53,913 nt of DNA from Streptomyces sp. CT34 (GTDB lineage Bacteria > Actinomycetota > Actinomycetes > Streptomycetales > Streptomycetaceae). Positions 52,637 to 53,913 of this stretch are shown in pieces. The first letter of the stretch is position 1. Every line of letters starts with the position of its first letter. A program made the position numbers and the translations under genes. The stretch lies in the NCBI RefSeq assembly GCF_000805335.1, contig NZ_KN708638.1, positions 7,166,416 through 7,220,328 of the forward strand, read 5' to 3'. The notes under the pieces are model-generated. The model ran no database searches and had not been told where the DNA came from. It worked only from the letters and a program-made list of their open reading frames with translations.

Positions 52637-52692
52637 CCGTTCCGGGCTGCCGATGCCGTGCCGCGCGGCACGGCATCGGCAGCCCGGAACGG
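52637..52692. repeat. Perfect 56-bp palindrome
   Basis: Every base from 52637 to 52692 pairs with its mirror position (28 bp per arm, no spacer, centre CCGCGCGG). It begins CCGTTCCGGGCTGCCGATGC. As RNA it would make a very stable hairpin. It lies after the stranded domain and 50 bases before the small secreted protein gene, the place that the terminator at 50029-50063 holds in cassette 1. Confidence 0.95.
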
Positions 52693-52742
52693 CAACAAGC
52701 CGACCAACTCCACATCTCATCCGCTCAATCACCGGAGAAGAC

Positions 52743-53018
52743 ATGCGCAAGTTCCACAAGGCTGTCGTCGTGGCTGCCGCCCTCGGCAGCGTCGGCGCCA
52801 TCGGCGGGGGTACCGCCTACGCCCATGGCGAGCCTGGCCATGACGTCGACGTCAGGCAGGGCACCGAGTGCCGTTCGCACGACATGAACGTCAATCTGCT
52901 CGGGACGGTCGGGGCGCTCAACGGCACGCTGGGCAACGCCCTCAACGGCGAGGGTTCGCCGGGTACGCAGCCCACACACCTGGGAGGGAACTTCCGCTGC
53001 GACAACGCGGCCTTCTGA
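52743..53018 (+). CDS. Small secreted two-cysteine protein (paralogue 3, cassette 2)
   Basis: A 91-residue exported protein. The signal peptide is MRKFHKAVVVAAALGSVG ... TAYAHG. The mature part is ECRSHDMNVNLLGTVG, then ALNGTLGNALNGEGSPG, then RCDNAAF at the end, closely matching paralogue 2 including the position of both cysteines. GGAGAAG stands six bases before the ATG. The frame is continuous with the upstream stranded domain, but the signal peptide and ribosome site show an independent start. A 14-bp hairpin follows. Confidence 0.87.
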   Translation: MRKFHKAVVVAAALGSVGAIGGGTAYAHGEPGHDVDVRQGTECRSHDMNVNLLGTVGALNGTLGNALNGEGSPGTQPTHLGGNFRCDNAAF

Positions 53019-53050
53019 GCGGCGGACCATCGCGCGGAAGACGATTAGCG

Positions 53051-53089
53051 GGGTCCCGGTGCCGAGCCACGAGCCCGGCACCGGGACCC
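53051..53089 (+). terminator. Perfect 14-bp hairpin after cassette 2
   Basis: GGGTCCCGGTGCCG (53051-53064), an 11-base loop, and CGGCACCGGGACCC (53076-53089), starting 32 bases after the stop. Confidence 0.85.
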
Positions 53090-53350
53090 TGTTCGGCGTT
53101 CGGTGCCCAGGACGGACGCGTCTCGCCGGACGTACTGATAGGACTATGGCGCTGGATATGACTGCGGTGCAGGGAAGTTGGACGGAAGTTGGGGGGCGAA
53201 TTGGCGTGCTGTCAGAATTTCAGCCCGGGGGACGCGACATCGGGTCGGCGGTGGGGGAGCGGCGGAACTGGACGTGCGAGGGCCGATCCGGAATCGGTCG
53301 GCCGTGGCGCCGGCGGGCTCCGAATGTCTCCGCTCGTGCCGGCGACGAAC

Positions 53351-53393
53351 GACGGATGGCCGGACCGAGATCAACTCGGTCCGGCCATCCGTC
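53351..53393 (-). terminator. Perfect 19-bp hairpin
   Basis: A 19-base arm (53351-53369, beginning GACGGATGGCCGG), loop ATCAA, and its exact complement (53375-53393). It lies 77 bases beyond the stop of the next minus-strand gene and most likely ends its transcript; it may also stop read-through from the left. Confidence 0.8.
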
Positions 53394-53470
53394 CTTTGAG
53401 GAGGTGCTATCAGCTTTCACCCATGTTCAAGCGGAATGGGGAAGCAGCCGGTGGTGATTTGCCACTGGGC

Positions 53471-53824
53471 TCAGTCCATCGCGGGAGCCTGGTCGCCGCC
53501 GTGCGCAGATGCCTGTTCGCCGGGCGCGGGGGCCACGTTGGAGCAGGTCACCTCGGGTCCGACCTGTGTGCTGCCCGGGTTGAGCACGCCCTGAGCGGGG
53601 AATGTCACGGGCTTCTGCGGGTTACAGCTCTGTGACTGGTTGAGGGTGTATGTCCCGTCCTGCGTCGGGCCGGTGCTCCTCTGGAGGCAGGTGACATTGC
53701 CCTGGGGGTCGCGGCTGCACAGACCGTTGTTGTCCGCGGCGTGCGCCTGGGGGACGACGGCGCAGGTTGCGGCGAGGCCGCCCAGGAGTGCCGTGATGGC
53801 TGCGATCTTCTTCCGACTGAACAT
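53471..53824 (-). CDS. Small secreted protein with four cysteines
   Basis: A 117-residue exported protein. The signal peptide MFSRKKIAAITALLGG ends at QAHA before ADNNG. The mature part has four cysteines (GLCSRDPQGNVTC, QSCNPQK and VTCSN) that could form two disulphides, and a Pro/Gly/Ala-rich tail. It does not share the MRK(L/F)xKA signal peptide or core of the five proteins to its left and I recognise no family. AAAGGAA precedes the ATG. Its position next to the secreted-protein cassettes suggests, but does not prove, a common cell-surface role. Confidence 0.8.
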   Translation of the reverse strand: MFSRKKIAAITALLGGLAATCAVVPQAHAADNNGLCSRDPQGNVTCLQRSTGPTQDGTYTLNQSQSCNPQKPVTFPAQGVLNPGSTQVGPEVTCSNVAPAPGEQASAHGGDQAPAMD

Positions 53825-53913
53825 GTACTGCGTTCCTTTGTGGTTGGTGCCCGGGTGCGAAGTGGCGTGCGCCGGTCCGCACCCGAGCCTGGAGACTGCC
53901 GGCGGGGGGTTGG

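Noticed and set aside
1..53913. CRISPR arrays, tRNA or rRNA genes, intact insertion sequences
   Set aside because: No regularly spaced repeats, cloverleaf with a GTTCGANTC arm, rRNA motif or transposase was found while reading both strands.

Overview
The window is GC-rich actinobacterial DNA, almost certainly a Streptomyces chromosome. The evidence is codon use with G/C third positions throughout, a complete conservon (cvnABCDE), a SpoIIE-type phosphatase with a HATPase domain, bacterial terpene synthases with P450s, and a type I polyketide synthase. The many perfect hairpins between genes, the scattered gene remnants and the weak synteny logic suggest an accessory (arm-like) region that has lost and duplicated material.

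Layout. 1-6003: the 3' part of a highly reducing type I PKS (AT-DH-MT-pseudoKR-ER-KR-ACP). 6332-13350: a short Aquifex-type aconitase, a DUF488 protein, a DUF2231 membrane protein, a deletion scar joining a tetR tail to a flavin monooxygenase tail, an Mrr-like nuclease and a DedA protein. 13351-28165: a stress, DNA-repair and transport block. It holds an APC permease, UdgX (the uracil-DNA crosslinking family) coupled to a hemerythrin, a LigD-type phosphoesterase / ligase-remnant / primase-polymerase operon, a CtpI-like P-type ATPase preceded by a histone-H1-tailed membrane protein, a second DUF488, a family 5 uracil-DNA glycosylase, panD and a Tat-exported multicopper oxidase. 29363-33700: a conservon whose P450 lacks the ExxR motif. 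34077-38492: terpenoid genes, namely an intact terpene synthase coupled to a P450, a truncated second terpene synthase and a squalene/phytoene synthase-like enzyme.

38623-44282: a sugar ABC importer (permease, single-domain ATPase, lipoprotein) apparently transcribed behind a PAS/GAF/PP2C/HATPase regulator. 44893-47573: a second amino-acid permease and an NAD-dependent epimerase-like protein.

47764-53824: a cluster of small secreted proteins. A two-gene cassette (a Pro/Ala/Gln-rich secreted protein followed by a ~90-residue two-cysteine secreted protein) occurs twice in tandem with a duplicated ~400-bp leader, and a third two-cysteine paralogue lies divergently on the left. All five proteins share nearly the same signal peptide although their mature parts belong to two families. 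In the second cassette the cysteine-containing C-terminal domain of the large protein is stranded in frame behind a stop codon and a hairpin, followed by a perfect 56-bp palindrome. This is the part of the window that looks most like an undescribed cell-surface system.
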